DNA of 64,000 nucleotides, from the NCBI GenBank assembly GCA_900473205.1, contig UCLB01000022.1, positions 62,001 through 126,000 on the forward strand, given 5' to 3'. The first letter of the stretch is position 1. Each line of letters opens with the position of its first letter. Shown here in pieces: positions 32,887 through 42,413 of the stretch. This stretch comes from Hyphomicrobiales bacterium. Its GTDB lineage: Bacteria > Pseudomonadota > Alphaproteobacteria > Rhizobiales > Rhizobiaceae. A program made the position numbers and the translations under genes. The notes below the pieces were generated by a model. That model did not search any database. It was not told where the DNA came from and saw only the letters and a list, made by a program, of their open reading frames with translations.

Positions 32887-35700
32887 TCATTGCCCCAACC
32901 GCTGGAGGATATCGGGCACATGCACCTGATCGGCCTTGTAGTTGCCGGTGAGCATATACATCATGATGTTGACGCCGGTGCGGAAGGCGTGTTCGCGCTG
33001 CACCTCATCCGGCGGAACGGTAGGCAGCACGGGTGCGCCATTTGCATCGATGGCCCATGCTCCGGCAAAATCATTGCCGGTGATGAGGATGGGGGACACG
33101 CCATCGCCGGAGGAGGAAATGCCCGATGTCGTCTTGGCGGCATCCTGACGCGATTCCACCCATAGCGGGCTGCCATTGTAGCGACCGGGGAAGTTGTTCA
33201 GCAGATAAAAGGAGCGCGTGATGACGTGGTCCTTCGGCACAGGCTCCAGCGGCGGAATATCGACATTGGCGAGGATTTCCTGAAGGCGCTGGCCGTTGGG
33301 GCTGGTGTTGCCACCACCATCCAGCGACGAGAACTGGTCGCGCGTATCGAACAGCACCGTGCCGCCCGCGCGCATATAGGCATCGATGCGGGAGATGGCG
33401 GCTGTTGACGGCATGGGGGCAGTGGCGGAAATCGGCCAGTAGATGATGGGGTAGAAAGACAGCTCATCCTTGGAGATATCCAGCCCTACTGGCTGTCCCG
33501 GTTCCAGCGTCGTGCGCCATGTCAGAAACTCGGAAAGGCCCTGCAAGCCCTGTTCGGAAATACGGTCAACATCGTCTTCTCCAGTGCGGACATAGGCCAG
33601 ATGGGTCGTGTCCAGCCGCTCGAAAATGGCCTCGTCACCCGGTTTTGGGTCGTCGGCACGGGCGGTATTTGGCGAAAAGACAGTGAGGCCAGCCGCAAAG
33701 GCCAGTAGAATCGCGGCGGCGGATGAGCGGGCGCGGGGCAGGCGCGAGAAGACTCCGTGCATGAAGAGAACGATGAGCGTATCGGCAAAGAGCATCAAAA
33801 GAGCCGCAATGAAGAGGGCTGGGCGCAGCGATTTGGCAGCTTCGCCAACCAGACCTTCACGGGTGGTCGCCGTTCCCGCAAGCGAAGTGTCGATGGGGCG
33901 CAGCGTTGCGTCCGGCGGCAGCAGGTTGAGCGCAACGAAACCGGATTCCGTGCCGTAAAGGCCGGGCGGATTATCGAAGCTGGCGCGGGGTGATTGACCC
34001 GGCTTTGCCTCCAGCGGGCGGGCGGTGCCGATTTCCGGTGATAGCGAACCCGTTGCGGTCAGCAAGCGATAGGGGGGCAGCGCTGCGGCGGGCGCATTGG
34101 CAGAGGCAGACGAACCGCCGACCTGCGACAGTTGAACGATACGGCGCAACATTTCCACGAAATGGCCCGAGATCGGCAAATCCGACCAGCTGGCTTCGGC
34201 GCTAACATGGAAGAGAACGATGCGGCCCGCATCGACATTGCGCGTGGTGACCAGTGGCGTGCCATCGGCAAGGCTTGCCCATGTGCGCTCCGCCAGATCA
34301 GGCGTCGGCTCTGCCAGAACCTGCCGCTTGATGTGAATACCATCTGCCTTGGGCATGCCAGCGAAGGGGCCGAAATTCGGGAAATCCGCCAGCGGTTGAG
34401 GCTCCGCCCATGACAGGGCACCGCCAAGAGCGCGTTCGCCCTGACGCAATGTCACTGGCACCAGCGGGTCATCGGCAGGGGCGGCGGCAAGGCGCGGCCC
34501 GGCGAAACGGATGAGCGTGCCGCCACGCGACAGCCAGCGCTCTATGGGCGCGTAGGTTTCCTGCGGCAGGCGACCGATATCGGCCATGACGATGACGGAC
34601 GGGTTGGATTGCAGCAGTTCGGGAATGGCGACGGCGAGGTCGGCTTGACGCTGCGGCACCAGATCGACATAGGGCTGAAGCGCACGGCTGATATAGAACA
34701 GCGGCTGCAGCAGCGGCTGGAAATCATTGCCGGTTTCGCCTGCCAGCAGCGCTACGCGGCGACGGCGGAAACCGTCATCCAGCAGATGCACGGAACCTGC
34801 GGTGGACAGCCGGTCGATGGACAGGCGGGCGAAATCGTTGCGAAGCTCGAATGGTGCGCTCAAAACGGCGGTGGTTTCGGCAGCACCCGGCGCAAAGGTG
34901 GCGCTATCGCTGGCCAGCACACGGCCCTGGCTGTCCTGCGCATTGATGGTGAGATTGGCGGGGCCGCTGGTCTCCAGCCGTGACAGTTTGACCGTCATGG
35001 TTTCGGCACCGTTTTCAGCGCCGGTAATGGCGGCAATGGCCTGTCCATCGCCTTCCACGACACGAAACTCGGCGGCCTGCATGGTGGCGAGGTTGCTCAG
35101 CGCGGCGCGGTCATCCGGGGTGGCAACGCCATCGGTAATATAGGCGAGCGTGCCGGGTGCTGCGCCGTTCATGGCTTCTATGACGGCTTCTGCGGCGCGG
35201 ACGCGGTCCGGCACCAAAGGCTGTGGCTTGGCGGCGGCCAGCTTTTCCAGTGCGGCAGCTGTCGTGCCGGGTTCGGCATCGTGGTCGCGGTCTCCGGTAA
35301 AGGTTATGGAAACGGGGCGTTCGGCCCGCTCGGCATCGCCAATCAGCGCTTCTGCTGTGCGCACGCGGCGGTCCCAATCCGGCGCTGCGGCCCAGCCATT
35401 GTCGACGATCAGCACCAGCGGGCCGCTGCCTGCCAGCGTGTTGTTGCGCGGATTGATGACGGGATCGGCCAGCGCGAAAATGACGGCGGCGGCCAGCAGC
35501 ATGCGCAGCAGCGTCAGCCACCAAGGGCTTTTGGAGGGCGTTTCCTCACGCTTTAGCACAGTTGCCAGAATGCGCAGCGGCGGGAACACTTCCGCCTTCG
35601 GGCGCGGCGGTGTCAGCCGCAGCAGCCACCATATGGCAGGCAGCGCCAGCAGGCCGAACAGGATAAAGGGGCTGGTGAAAACGAAAGGCAGGGCGCTCAT
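32887..35700 (-). CDS. BatA-like N-terminal and DUF4159 domain protein
   Basis: A 937-residue membrane protein. The first 85 residues form a BatA/YgfB-type N-terminus (FILFGLLALPAIWWLLRLTPPRPKAEVFPPLRIL) with two helices. A degenerate von Willebrand-like region follows (LVLIVDNGWAAAPDW, where a typical MIDAS DxSxS is absent). Further helices lie near 630-655 and 665-685, and the C-terminal about 220 residues match DUF4159 (FYPIIYWPISATAPMPSTAAISRIDAYMRAGGTVLFDTRD). It is the third gene of the MoxR operon and overlaps the DUF58 gene by four bases. Confidence 0.85.
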   Translation of the reverse strand: MSALPFVFTSPFILFGLLALPAIWWLLRLTPPRPKAEVFPPLRILATVLKREETPSKSPWWLTLLRMLLAAAVIFALADPVINPRNNTLAGSGPLVLIVDNGWAAAPDWDRRVRTAEALIGDAERAERPVSITFTGDRDHDAEPGTTAAALEKLAAAKPQPLVPDRVRAAEAVIEAMNGAAPGTLAYITDGVATPDDRAALSNLATMQAAEFRVVEGDGQAIAAITGAENGAETMTVKLSRLETSGPANLTINAQDSQGRVLASDSATFAPGAAETTAVLSAPFELRNDFARLSIDRLSTAGSVHLLDDGFRRRRVALLAGETGNDFQPLLQPLFYISRALQPYVDLVPQRQADLAVAIPELLQSNPSVIVMADIGRLPQETYAPIERWLSRGGTLIRFAGPRLAAAPADDPLVPVTLRQGERALGGALSWAEPQPLADFPNFGPFAGMPKADGIHIKRQVLAEPTPDLAERTWASLADGTPLVTTRNVDAGRIVLFHVSAEASWSDLPISGHFVEMLRRIVQLSQVGGSSASANAPAAALPPYRLLTATGSLSPEIGTARPLEAKPGQSPRASFDNPPGLYGTESGFVALNLLPPDATLRPIDTSLAGTATTREGLVGEAAKSLRPALFIAALLMLFADTLIVLFMHGVFSRLPRARSSAAAILLAFAAGLTVFSPNTARADDPKPGDEAIFERLDTTHLAYVRTGEDDVDRISEQGLQGLSEFLTWRTTLEPGQPVGLDISKDELSFYPIIYWPISATAPMPSTAAISRIDAYMRAGGTVLFDTRDQFSSLDGGGNTSPNGQRLQEILANVDIPPLEPVPKDHVITRSFYLLNNFPGRYNGSPLWVESRQDAAKTTSGISSSGDGVSPILITGNDFAGAWAIDANGAPVLPTVPPDEVQREHAFRTGVNIMMYMLTGNYKADQVHVPDILQRLGQ

Positions 35701-36623
35701 GTCCGGCCTCCGTTCTTGCCACCCACCGGCGCGCCGGAGAGATACATGTGCATGGTAACCAGCGCTTCGGATGCCAGATGGTCGGTGCGGTGGAAGACGA
35801 AGTTCCAGCCCAGACGACGCAGGGACGAGGACATGGCATCCCGTCGCGCGAGATAGGCGCGGGTGTAGTCATCGCGAATGGTTTCGGCGCGGCCAGACGT
35901 CAGCTTTTCACCGGTCTCCGGGTCGGAGAACTCGGTGCGACCACTGTAGGGAAAGACCTCTTCGGCGGGGTCGGCAATCTCCACAACATGGCCACGCAGG
36001 CCGCGGCGGGCCAGCGGCGACAGGCGCTCCATAACGGTCGTCGCATCATCCAAGAAATCACCGATCAGCACGATATCGCTGGAGCCACGGATCATCGACG
36101 TGTCCGGCAGACCGGTGGTGGCGGGGGCGTGCATGATGGCGGTTGCCAAACGCTCGGCGGCATTGCGGGCGGACACGGGTTCCATGATGCCGGGGCAGCC
36201 GATGCGCTCGCCAGAACGGGCCAGAATTTCCGCCAGCGCCAGCATCAGCACCAGCGCACGGCTTTCCTTGGAAACGGAACCGAGCGTGGATTTGAACATC
36301 ATCGATGGCGAGAGATCGGCCCAGAGCCAAATGGTGTGGGCGGCTTCCCATTCCCGGTCGCGGACATAGGTATGGTCATCGCGGGCAGAGCGGCGCCAGT
36401 CGATGCGCGACAGGCTTTCGCCATCCGCGTAAGGGCGGAACTGCCAGAAATTTTCGCCGATGCCACGTTTGCGGCGGCCATGCCAGCCTGCTGTCACGGT
36501 GTTGGCAATGCGTTTTGCCTCGACCATGCAATCGGGCACCAGAGCGGCACGCTGGCGCGCACGGGCAAGCACGTCACTGCCGGGCGTTTGCTCTACGATC
36601 TGGCCGATGGATGCCACATGCAC
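35697..36623 (-). CDS. DUF58 domain protein
   Basis: A 308-residue cytoplasmic protein of the DUF58 family. The core motif RPYADGESLSRIDWRRSARDDHTYVRDREWE is the family signature, followed by a von Willebrand A-like fold (WLWADLSPSMMF, DIVLIGDFLDD). DUF58 proteins act with MoxR ATPases, which lie 25 bases upstream here. A chaperone-like role in assembling envelope or metal-dependent proteins is known for related systems; the client here is unknown. Confidence 0.9.
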   Translation of the reverse strand: MHVASIGQIVEQTPGSDVLARARQRAALVPDCMVEAKRIANTVTAGWHGRRKRGIGENFWQFRPYADGESLSRIDWRRSARDDHTYVRDREWEAAHTIWLWADLSPSMMFKSTLGSVSKESRALVLMLALAEILARSGERIGCPGIMEPVSARNAAERLATAIMHAPATTGLPDTSMIRGSSDIVLIGDFLDDATTVMERLSPLARRGLRGHVVEIADPAEEVFPYSGRTEFSDPETGEKLTSGRAETIRDDYTRAYLARRDAMSSSLRRLGWNFVFHRTDHLASEALVTMHMYLSGAPVGGKNGGRT

Positions 36624-36648
36624 TCCTTAAAATCCGACCCCTGAACGG

Positions 36649-37659
36649 TCAGTTCCTGGCCTGCTCCAGAAGGCCCGCAATAACGTCGCGAACCGACATG
36701 CCTTCCGCACGAGCTGCAAATGTCAGCGCCATGCGGTGTTCCAGAACAGGCTCTGCCAGCGCGTAGATATCATCCAGCGACGGTGCGAGACGGCCTTCGT
36801 AAAGCGCACGCGCACGGGCCGTCAGCATTAGAGACTGGCCGGCACGCGGTCCCGGTCCCCATGCAACGTTCTTGTCGGTCAATTTGTTGCCATGGCCGGG
36901 GCGGGCGGAGCGCACCAACGCAAGAATGGCATCCACAACCTTGTCGCTGACTGGCATCTGGCGAATAAGCGTCTGGATTTCAACGAGACGGTCGCCTTCG
37001 ATCATCCGGCGTGCTTCGCCTGATGCCGTACCTGTCGTGTCGAGCAGGATCTGGCGTTCTGCGGCAAGATCGGGGTAATCGACATCGACCTGAAGCAGGA
37101 AGCGGTCGAGCTGGGCTTCCGGCAGCGGATAGGTGCCTTCCTGCTCCAGCGGGTTCTGGGTGGCCAGAACGTGGAAGGGCTTGGGCAGATCGAAACGCTG
37201 GCCAGCGACGGTAATGTGATATTCCTGCATGGCCTGCAAAAGGGCGGATTGGGTGCGTGGGGAAGCTCGGTTGATTTCATCCGCCATCAGCAGCTGTCCG
37301 AAGATCGGTCCCTTGATGAAGCGGAACGAGCGGCGACCGCTTTCATCCTGATCCATGACTTCGGAGCCGAGAATATCTGATGGCATCAGGTCTGGCGTAA
37401 ACTGAATGCGGTTTGCGTCGAGCCCGAGGACGGTGCCGAGCGTCGTTACGAGCTTGGTCTTGGCAAGGCCGGGAACACCGATCAGCAGCGCATGGCCGCC
37501 GGAGAGAATGGCGAGAAGCGTGTTCTGCACCACCTTTTCCTGCCCAAAGATGACCTTGGAAACTTCCGCCCTGACAGCGGCGATATCCGACAGCGCCTTT
37601 TCGGCAGCGGCAATGATCGCCTTTTCGTCGAGGGTTTCGCTGGTATTCATCATGCCCAT
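36649..37659 (-). CDS. MoxR-family AAA+ ATPase
   Basis: A 336-residue AAA+ ATPase. Walker A is GVPGLAKTKLV near residue 62, Walker B LLMADEINRASPRTQSALL near residue 125, and sensor 1 LATQNPLEQEGTYPLPEAQLDRFL. MoxR proteins are chaperone-like ATPases that act on von Willebrand-domain partners, and here the downstream DUF58, BatA/DUF4159 and membrane proteins complete such a set. AGGAGAG lies just before ATG 37659. It is the first gene of the operon, so the promoter should lie in 37660-37837. Confidence 0.93.
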   Translation of the reverse strand: MGMMNTSETLDEKAIIAAAEKALSDIAAVRAEVSKVIFGQEKVVQNTLLAILSGGHALLIGVPGLAKTKLVTTLGTVLGLDANRIQFTPDLMPSDILGSEVMDQDESGRRSFRFIKGPIFGQLLMADEINRASPRTQSALLQAMQEYHITVAGQRFDLPKPFHVLATQNPLEQEGTYPLPEAQLDRFLLQVDVDYPDLAAERQILLDTTGTASGEARRMIEGDRLVEIQTLIRQMPVSDKVVDAILALVRSARPGHGNKLTDKNVAWGPGPRAGQSLMLTARARALYEGRLAPSLDDIYALAEPVLEHRMALTFAARAEGMSVRDVIAGLLEQARN

Positions 37660-37837
37660 ATCGCTCTCCTCAAACTAAAGACGCGCATCGTCTCGTTACC
37701 GGTCATCACTCGCATACAGGACGCATTTGGCGCTGCCTATAGCTTATTGCCATCTGGCCCGCTGACAAGCATCCTTTGAATGACTATCTCGTTACCCATG
37801 TCAGAGACTTCAATAGGTGACAAAGCAGGGCTCGAAT

Positions 37838-38461
37838 ATGGCGGTTAAGACGATAAATTCGGCGAAAGATGCAGCGGGGCTTGCCGCGATGATTGCCCAC
37901 GCAGCCGAGCAGACGGGCGACAAAAGCCGGGGACCGGCCCCCGTCGAGCGCTGGAATCCGCCCTTTTGCGGAGATCTGGATATGGAAATCCGCGCCGATG
38001 GCACATGGTTCTACATGGGCACGCCCATTGGCCGCGCCCCGCTTGTGCGGCTGTTTTCCACCGTTTTGCGAAGGGATGAGGATGGTAAGACCTACCTTGT
38101 AACACCTGTGGAAAAAGTCGGCATCCGCGTGGTGGACGCGCCTTTCATCGCTGTCGAGATGAATGTGGGCGAAAAAGACGACGCACCGCTTCTGACCTTC
38201 CGCACGAATGTTGGCGATGTGGTGGAGGTCGGTGCAGAGCATCCGCTGCGTTTCGAAATCAGTGGAGAAAACAAGGAGTTGAAGCCCTATCTTCTGGTGC
38301 GTGGGCGGCTGGAGGCGCTTGTCTCGCGGGCGGTGATGTATGATCTGGTGGAGCTGGGTGAAGTGATTGAAATCGATGGAAAAGACATATTTGCTGTGCG
38401 CTCTGGCGGCGAGATCTTTCCTGTGATGCCTGCAGACGAACTGGATGCGCTTTCCCGATGA
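37838..38461 (+). CDS. DUF1285 domain protein
   Basis: A 207-residue cytosolic protein of the DUF1285 family (PPFCGDLDMEIRADGTWFYMGTPIGRAPLVRLFSTVLRRDEDG is the recognisable N-terminal signature). The function is not established. ATG 37838 has AGCAGGG about seven bases upstream; an in-frame GTG at 37817 is possible. It overlaps the CoA-type Nudix gene by four bases, forming the first cistron of a three-gene operon with that gene and the CCA-adding enzyme, and is divergent from moxR. Confidence 0.85.
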   Translation: MAVKTINSAKDAAGLAAMIAHAAEQTGDKSRGPAPVERWNPPFCGDLDMEIRADGTWFYMGTPIGRAPLVRLFSTVLRRDEDGKTYLVTPVEKVGIRVVDAPFIAVEMNVGEKDDAPLLTFRTNVGDVVEVGAEHPLRFEISGENKELKPYLLVRGRLEALVSRAVMYDLVELGEVIEIDGKDIFAVRSGGEIFPVMPADELDALSR

Positions 38462-39096
38462 CTTCTGATGTAATGACGTTTTCCGCTGCCGATTTTCGGC
38501 GTCGTGTGCTCTCCGATGGCGAGGGCGTGGCCGAGCGGGAGGACGCTGATCATGGCGACCATATGCTCAACCCCGGTGTGCGGCTGACGGGGGAAGGCAT
38601 TCGCTTGAAAGACGCCGCCGTGCTGGTGCCCGTTGTGGATTATGGCGATGGGGCGCGGGTCATTTTCACCCAGCGCACCGCGACGCTTCGCAAACATTCC
38701 GGCCAGATTTCCTTTCCCGGCGGCGGGATCGACAAGGAAGATCGCTCGCCGGAGGATGCCGCCCTTCGTGAGACGGAAGAGGAAATCGGCCTATCCCGTT
38801 CTTATGTCGAGACGGTGGGGCGCTTGCCGGATTATATTTCCGGCACGGGTTTCCGCATCAAGCCGGTGCTGTCAGTGGTCAAACCCGGCTTCGATCTTAC
38901 CCTCAACCCGACTGAAGTGGACGAGGTCTTCGAGGTGCCGCTGTCATTTCTGATGAACCCGAAAAATCACAAGCGCGGCAGCCGCATCTTTCAGGGGAAG
39001 GAGCGGTTTTTCTACGAAATGCCCTATGGCGAGCGTTACATTTGGGGCATTACGGCGGGCATCATGCGCAGCATTTACGAAAGGTTTTATTCATGA
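38458..39096 (+). CDS. CoA pyrophosphatase-type Nudix hydrolase
   Basis: A 212-residue Nudix hydrolase of the NudL/YeaB group. QRTATLRKHSGQISFPGGGIDKEDRSPEDAALRETEEEIGLS contains both the NuCoA extension (LRKHSGQISFPGG) and the full Nudix box, so cleavage of coenzyme A and its thioesters is likely. It overlaps both neighbours by four bases (ATGA), showing translational coupling with DUF1285 and cca. Confidence 0.9.
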   Translation: MTSDVMTFSAADFRRRVLSDGEGVAEREDADHGDHMLNPGVRLTGEGIRLKDAAVLVPVVDYGDGARVIFTQRTATLRKHSGQISFPGGGIDKEDRSPEDAALRETEEEIGLSRSYVETVGRLPDYISGTGFRIKPVLSVVKPGFDLTLNPTEVDEVFEVPLSFLMNPKNHKRGSRIFQGKERFFYEMPYGERYIWGITAGIMRSIYERFYS

Positions 39097-40355
39097 GCAA
39101 CATTGCCGGACAGGACTGGTTTTCAAAACCGGGCCTTCAGCGGATTTTGGCGCTTTTGAATGCTGATGGCGGTGAAGCCCGTATCGTGGGCGGTGCCGTG
39201 CGCAACGCACTGATGGGCATGCCCGTGGGCGATATCGACATGGCAACCACGCTGCCGCCGCAGGATGTGGTGGAACGTGCCAAGGATGCAGGCATCAAGG
39301 CTGTGCCGACGGGTATCGAACACGGCACGGTGACGCTGGTGCTGGATGGCGAAGGTTTTGAGGTCACCACGCTGCGTCGCGACGTGGAAACCGATGGCCG
39401 CCACGCACAAGTGGCTTTCGGCACCGACTGGACCGAGGATGCGCAGCGGCGTGACCTGACCATCAACGCTCTCTACGCAGATGCTTCCGGCGATGTGATC
39501 GACTTGATCGGCGGCCTGCCGGATATCGAGAAGCGCAATGTGCGCTTCATTGGTGATGCCGACCAGCGCGTTGCCGAAGATTATCTGCGCATTCTGCGGT
39601 TCTTCCGCTTCTTCGCCCATTACGGTTCAGGCCGACCCGATGCCGATGGGCTGCGGGCGAGTGCACGCGCCAAGGACAAGATTTCGACGCTCTCTGCCGA
39701 GCGCGTCTGGAGCGAAATGAAGAAGCTGCTGGCCGCAGAAGATCCATCGCGCTCTCTGTTGTGGATGCGCCAGTCCGGCGTTCTCACGCAGGTTCTGCCG
39801 GAAACGGAAAAATGGGGCATCGACGCCATTCATGGGCTGGTGGCAACAGAGCAGGCGCTGGGCTGGAAGCCTGATGCGCTGGTGCGGCTTGCCGCCATTG
39901 TGCCGACAGATGCGGAGCGGGTGGATGCGATGACGTCGCGGCTGCGTATGTCGAACGCGGAGGGGAAGCGCCTGAAGCTATGGGCAAGTTCAGCCGCCAT
40001 CGACCCTACCATGACCGACGCAGCCTTTGACCGTCTGCTGTACCGGCAGGGTGTGGAAGGCGTTGTCTTGCGGCTTAAGCTGGCGCTTGCGGCGGCGCGG
40101 GCCGATGTCTCGGCAGGCGAGGCGGCCATGCAGAAGATTGCGCGCTTCTCAACCTTGCTGGAGCGCGCTCAGAAATTCCAGCGACCTAGCTTTCCTCTGA
40201 CCGGTGCAGACGTTCTGGCAGCCGGTGTTGCACCTGGTCCGAGGGTGGGGGTGATTTTAAGCGAGCTTGAGGAGAAGTGGATCGAGTTCAACTTCTCACT
40301 GGACCGGGCAGCATTGACCGCCCGGCTGGAAAAGGCCCTCAACAATCAGGCCTGA
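39093..40355 (+). CDS. cca: CCA-adding tRNA nucleotidyltransferase
   Basis: Adds or repairs the 3' CCA of tRNAs. The 420-residue product has the nucleotidyltransferase motifs GGAVRNAL near residue 31 and GDIDMAT (catalytic Asp pair) near residue 44, EVTTLRRD, the RRDLTINALY motif and the RILRFFRFFAHYG neck. It is a bacterial class II enzyme without an obvious HD domain. The start is ATG 39093, overlapping the Nudix stop by four bases; an in-frame ATG at 39042 lies well inside that gene. Confidence 0.93.
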   Translation: MSNIAGQDWFSKPGLQRILALLNADGGEARIVGGAVRNALMGMPVGDIDMATTLPPQDVVERAKDAGIKAVPTGIEHGTVTLVLDGEGFEVTTLRRDVETDGRHAQVAFGTDWTEDAQRRDLTINALYADASGDVIDLIGGLPDIEKRNVRFIGDADQRVAEDYLRILRFFRFFAHYGSGRPDADGLRASARAKDKISTLSAERVWSEMKKLLAAEDPSRSLLWMRQSGVLTQVLPETEKWGIDAIHGLVATEQALGWKPDALVRLAAIVPTDAERVDAMTSRLRMSNAEGKRLKLWASSAAIDPTMTDAAFDRLLYRQGVEGVVLRLKLALAAARADVSAGEAAMQKIARFSTLLERAQKFQRPSFPLTGADVLAAGVAPGPRVGVILSELEEKWIEFNFSLDRAALTARLEKALNNQA

Positions 40356-40534
40356 ATGGTGCTTTCATCGCGAATGCGGGTCTTGATGTTCTCGACCATG
40401 TTTTCGCGGATGACGGTTTCGCCGTGTTCCTGACGAAGATGGTCCACCGTGCGGCGCACGACTTCTGCGTCTTCGTCAGCGCGTGTGTGCCATTCACAAC
40501 CCGGCACCAGGGTTCCACATTCAAACAGTCTCAT
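40346..40534 (-). CDS. Small DUF1059-like protein
   Basis: A 62-residue acidic protein, MRLFECGTLVPGCEWHTRAD at the N-terminus, matching the small DUF1059 family (conserved Cys, Pro-Gly-Cys and Trp near the start). The function is unknown. GGGAGG six bases before ATG 40534 gives a strong start. Its 3' end overlaps the convergent cca gene by about 10 bases. Confidence 0.8.
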   Translation of the reverse strand: MRLFECGTLVPGCEWHTRADEDAEVVRRTVDHLRQEHGETVIRENMVENIKTRIRDESTIQA

Positions 40535-40634
40535 CATATGCCTCCCTCTGTGAAATGCCGGGGCAGAACCTTTCGACTGAAAGGCTTTGCCCCTGCTCAC
40601 CAACAAACGGGTAGGAGAGATAGAAGGTTCCGTT

Positions 40635-40886
40635 TCAGACCTTTTCAGGCATTGCCCAGCAATGGAAAACGGAAGATGTGGCGGCGGCTGGTACATTCGT
40701 CAGCTCCACCCGGTCGTCATTGGCAAGCTTACGCTTGACCTGCTCGACGTAAAAGGAATGGGGCAATTCGCGATCTCCCGTCGCGCGCATTTCCGCTGCC
40801 AGACGATCGATCAATTCAGGTGTGGGTATGGCACGCGATGAGTTGTTACCAACCGCGGATAAGGGCATGCTGTTTGAAGTAATCAT
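40635..40886 (-). CDS. Hypothetical small protein
   Basis: An 83-residue protein I do not recognise. The middle (TPELIDRLAAEMRATGDRELPHSFYVEQVKRKLANDD) looks helical and charged, without signal peptide or membrane helix. Support is the strong ribosome site GGAGGAG eight bases before ATG 40886 and a layout parallel to the DUF1059-like gene 100 bases downstream on the same strand. Confidence 0.6.
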   Translation of the reverse strand: MITSNSMPLSAVGNNSSRAIPTPELIDRLAAEMRATGDRELPHSFYVEQVKRKLANDDRVELTNVPAAATSSVFHCWAMPEKV

Positions 40887-41018
40887 GACGATAGCTCCTC
40901 CAGTCATCAACGGAATGGAGCCTATCACCAGAGATGTCTTTTCATAAGAGCTAATTTTCTAAAATCTGCTCCGAAAAGACTAACAAAGATCAAACTTTTC
41001 GTGATTTTTTAGAGCCCG

Positions 41019-41043
41019 CGCTTCAACTCGAAAAATTGAAGCG
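41019..41043 (-). terminator. Hairpin downstream of hemF
   Basis: CGCTTCAA (41019-41026) pairs with TTGAAGCG (41036-41043). It lies 18 bases after the hemF stop on the minus strand. The T-run expected for an intrinsic terminator is missing there, so the call is weak. Confidence 0.35.
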
Positions 41044-41061
41044 AGGCCAGCCGCCCAAATC

Positions 41062-41973
41062 TTACGGCCAGCGCACCACGGGTGGGAGCGAAGACAGAAT
41101 CGAATCCACATTGCCGCCGGTCTTCAAACCAAAAATCGTGCCGCGGTCATAGAGCAGGTTGAACTCCACGTAGCGTCCGCGGCGGATCAGCTGTTCGTCG
41201 CGATCCTCTTCCGTCCACGGCTGGTTGAAGTTGCTCCGCACGATCTTCGGATAGACCAGATTGAAGGCGCGCCCGACATCCTGCACGAAGGCGAAATTGG
41301 CGTTCCAGTCGCCCTTTTCCTCATCCGGGTGCAGCCAGTCGAAAAAGATGCCGCCGATGCCGCGCGGTTCGTTGCGGTGCTTTAGATGGAAATACTCGTC
41401 GCACCATTGCTTGTAGCGCGGATAATCGGCCACCGCGTGGCGATTGCAAGTGATTTCAAAGACGCGGTGGAAGATGAGGCTGTCATTGTCATCCTGCGTG
41501 CGGCGTCGATCCAGAACCGGCGTCAGGTCCGCCCCGCCGCCAAACCAGTGGCTGGAAGTGACGACCATGCGCGTGTTCATATGCACGGCGGGAACATTGG
41601 GGTTGACCGGGTGGGCAATCAGCGAAATGCCGGATGCCCAGAAGCGCGGGTCTTCTTCGGCACCGGGTATCTGGCCGCGGAATTCCGGTGAAAACTCGCC
41701 ATGGACGGTCGATGTGTGGACGCCGACCTTCTCGAAGACGCGACCTTCCATCATCGACATCTTGCCACCACCGCCTTCGCCGCCGTCACGCTGCCAGTCT
41801 TTCTGCACGAAACGGCCGGGCGGTTGGTCGGAAAGCGGGCCTTGCAACTCGTCTTCGATGGCTTCAAACGCGCTGACGATGGTGTCGCGCAGGCTTTCGA
41901 ACCATGCCTTGGCCAGCGCCTTCTTGTCCTCGATGTCGTCGGGCAAGCCTTTCGGCAAATCTGGCCGTTCCAT
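41062..41973 (-). CDS. hemF: Oxygen-dependent coproporphyrinogen III oxidase
   Basis: Oxidatively decarboxylates coproporphyrinogen III to protoporphyrinogen IX in heme synthesis, using oxygen. The 303-residue product carries the HemF signatures [41 protein letters not shown] and [24 protein letters not shown]. The start is ATG 41973 (MERPDLPKG). The RHH/ParE pair is divergent across 155 bases. I did not find an FNR box in that gap. Confidence 0.97.
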   Translation of the reverse strand: MERPDLPKGLPDDIEDKKALAKAWFESLRDTIVSAFEAIEDELQGPLSDQPPGRFVQKDWQRDGGEGGGGKMSMMEGRVFEKVGVHTSTVHGEFSPEFRGQIPGAEEDPRFWASGISLIAHPVNPNVPAVHMNTRMVVTSSHWFGGGADLTPVLDRRRTQDDNDSLIFHRVFEITCNRHAVADYPRYKQWCDEYFHLKHRNEPRGIGGIFFDWLHPDEEKGDWNANFAFVQDVGRAFNLVYPKIVRSNFNQPWTEEDRDEQLIRRGRYVEFNLLYDRGTIFGLKTGGNVDSILSSLPPVVRWP

Positions 41974-42066
41974 ATCCGATGTCCTTCAAGTCGAATCGTT
42001 GCGTCCCGCCCGGTTTATCAGCCACGCGGCATAGACACAAAACTGAATTGCGCCGGGGCGGCGATG

Positions 42067-42116
42067 TTGACACAAAGGTGCGGTGGCACGATAGTCGGGT
42101 ATTACCTTTTTATACC
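42067..42116 (+). promoter_or_regulatory. Promoter and inverted-repeat operator of the RHH/ParE pair
   Basis: TTGACA (42067-42072), 17-base spacer, GATAGT (42090-42095). Just downstream, GGTAT (42098-42102) and ATACC (42112-42116) form an inverted repeat with nine bases between, placed over the expected transcription start, as for an autorepressing antitoxin. Confidence 0.6.
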
Positions 42117-42128
42117 TGAGGACCTCTC

Positions 42129-42413
42129 ATGCCTGGACCCCATCCCGTTGCGGTAAAGCTCGACCCGGATGTCCACGCCCGGATGCGAAAGCTGGCCGAG
42201 ACACAGCATCGCTCCACCCATTATCTGATGCGGGAGGCGATCGCTCAATATGTAGAGCGGGAAGAAAAGCGTGAGTCGTTCCGGCAGGAGGCTTTGGCCG
42301 CATGGTCTGCCTATCAGGAAAATGGCCTGCATCTAAAGCAAGATGAGGCGGATGACTGGCTGGCTCAGCTTGAAGCCGGGCAGGATGTGGAACCGCCTGA
42401 ATGCCACAACTGA
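42129..42413 (+). CDS. Ribbon-helix-helix antitoxin
   Basis: A 94-residue protein with an N-terminal ribbon-helix-helix (VAVKLDPDVHARMRKLAETQHRSTHYLMREAIAQYVEREE), as in RelB/ParD/CopG antitoxins, and an acidic C-terminal tail that would bind the toxin. It overlaps the toxin gene by 13 bases. An inverted repeat at the promoter suggests self-repression. Confidence 0.9.
   Translation: MPGPHPVAVKLDPDVHARMRKLAETQHRSTHYLMREAIAQYVEREEKRESFRQEALAAWSAYQENGLHLKQDEADDWLAQLEAGQDVEPPECHN

Noticed and set aside
41974-42066. FNR box in front of hemF
   Set aside because: No sequence within one or two mismatches of TTGAT-N4-ATCAA was found. The enzyme is also the oxygen-dependent type.
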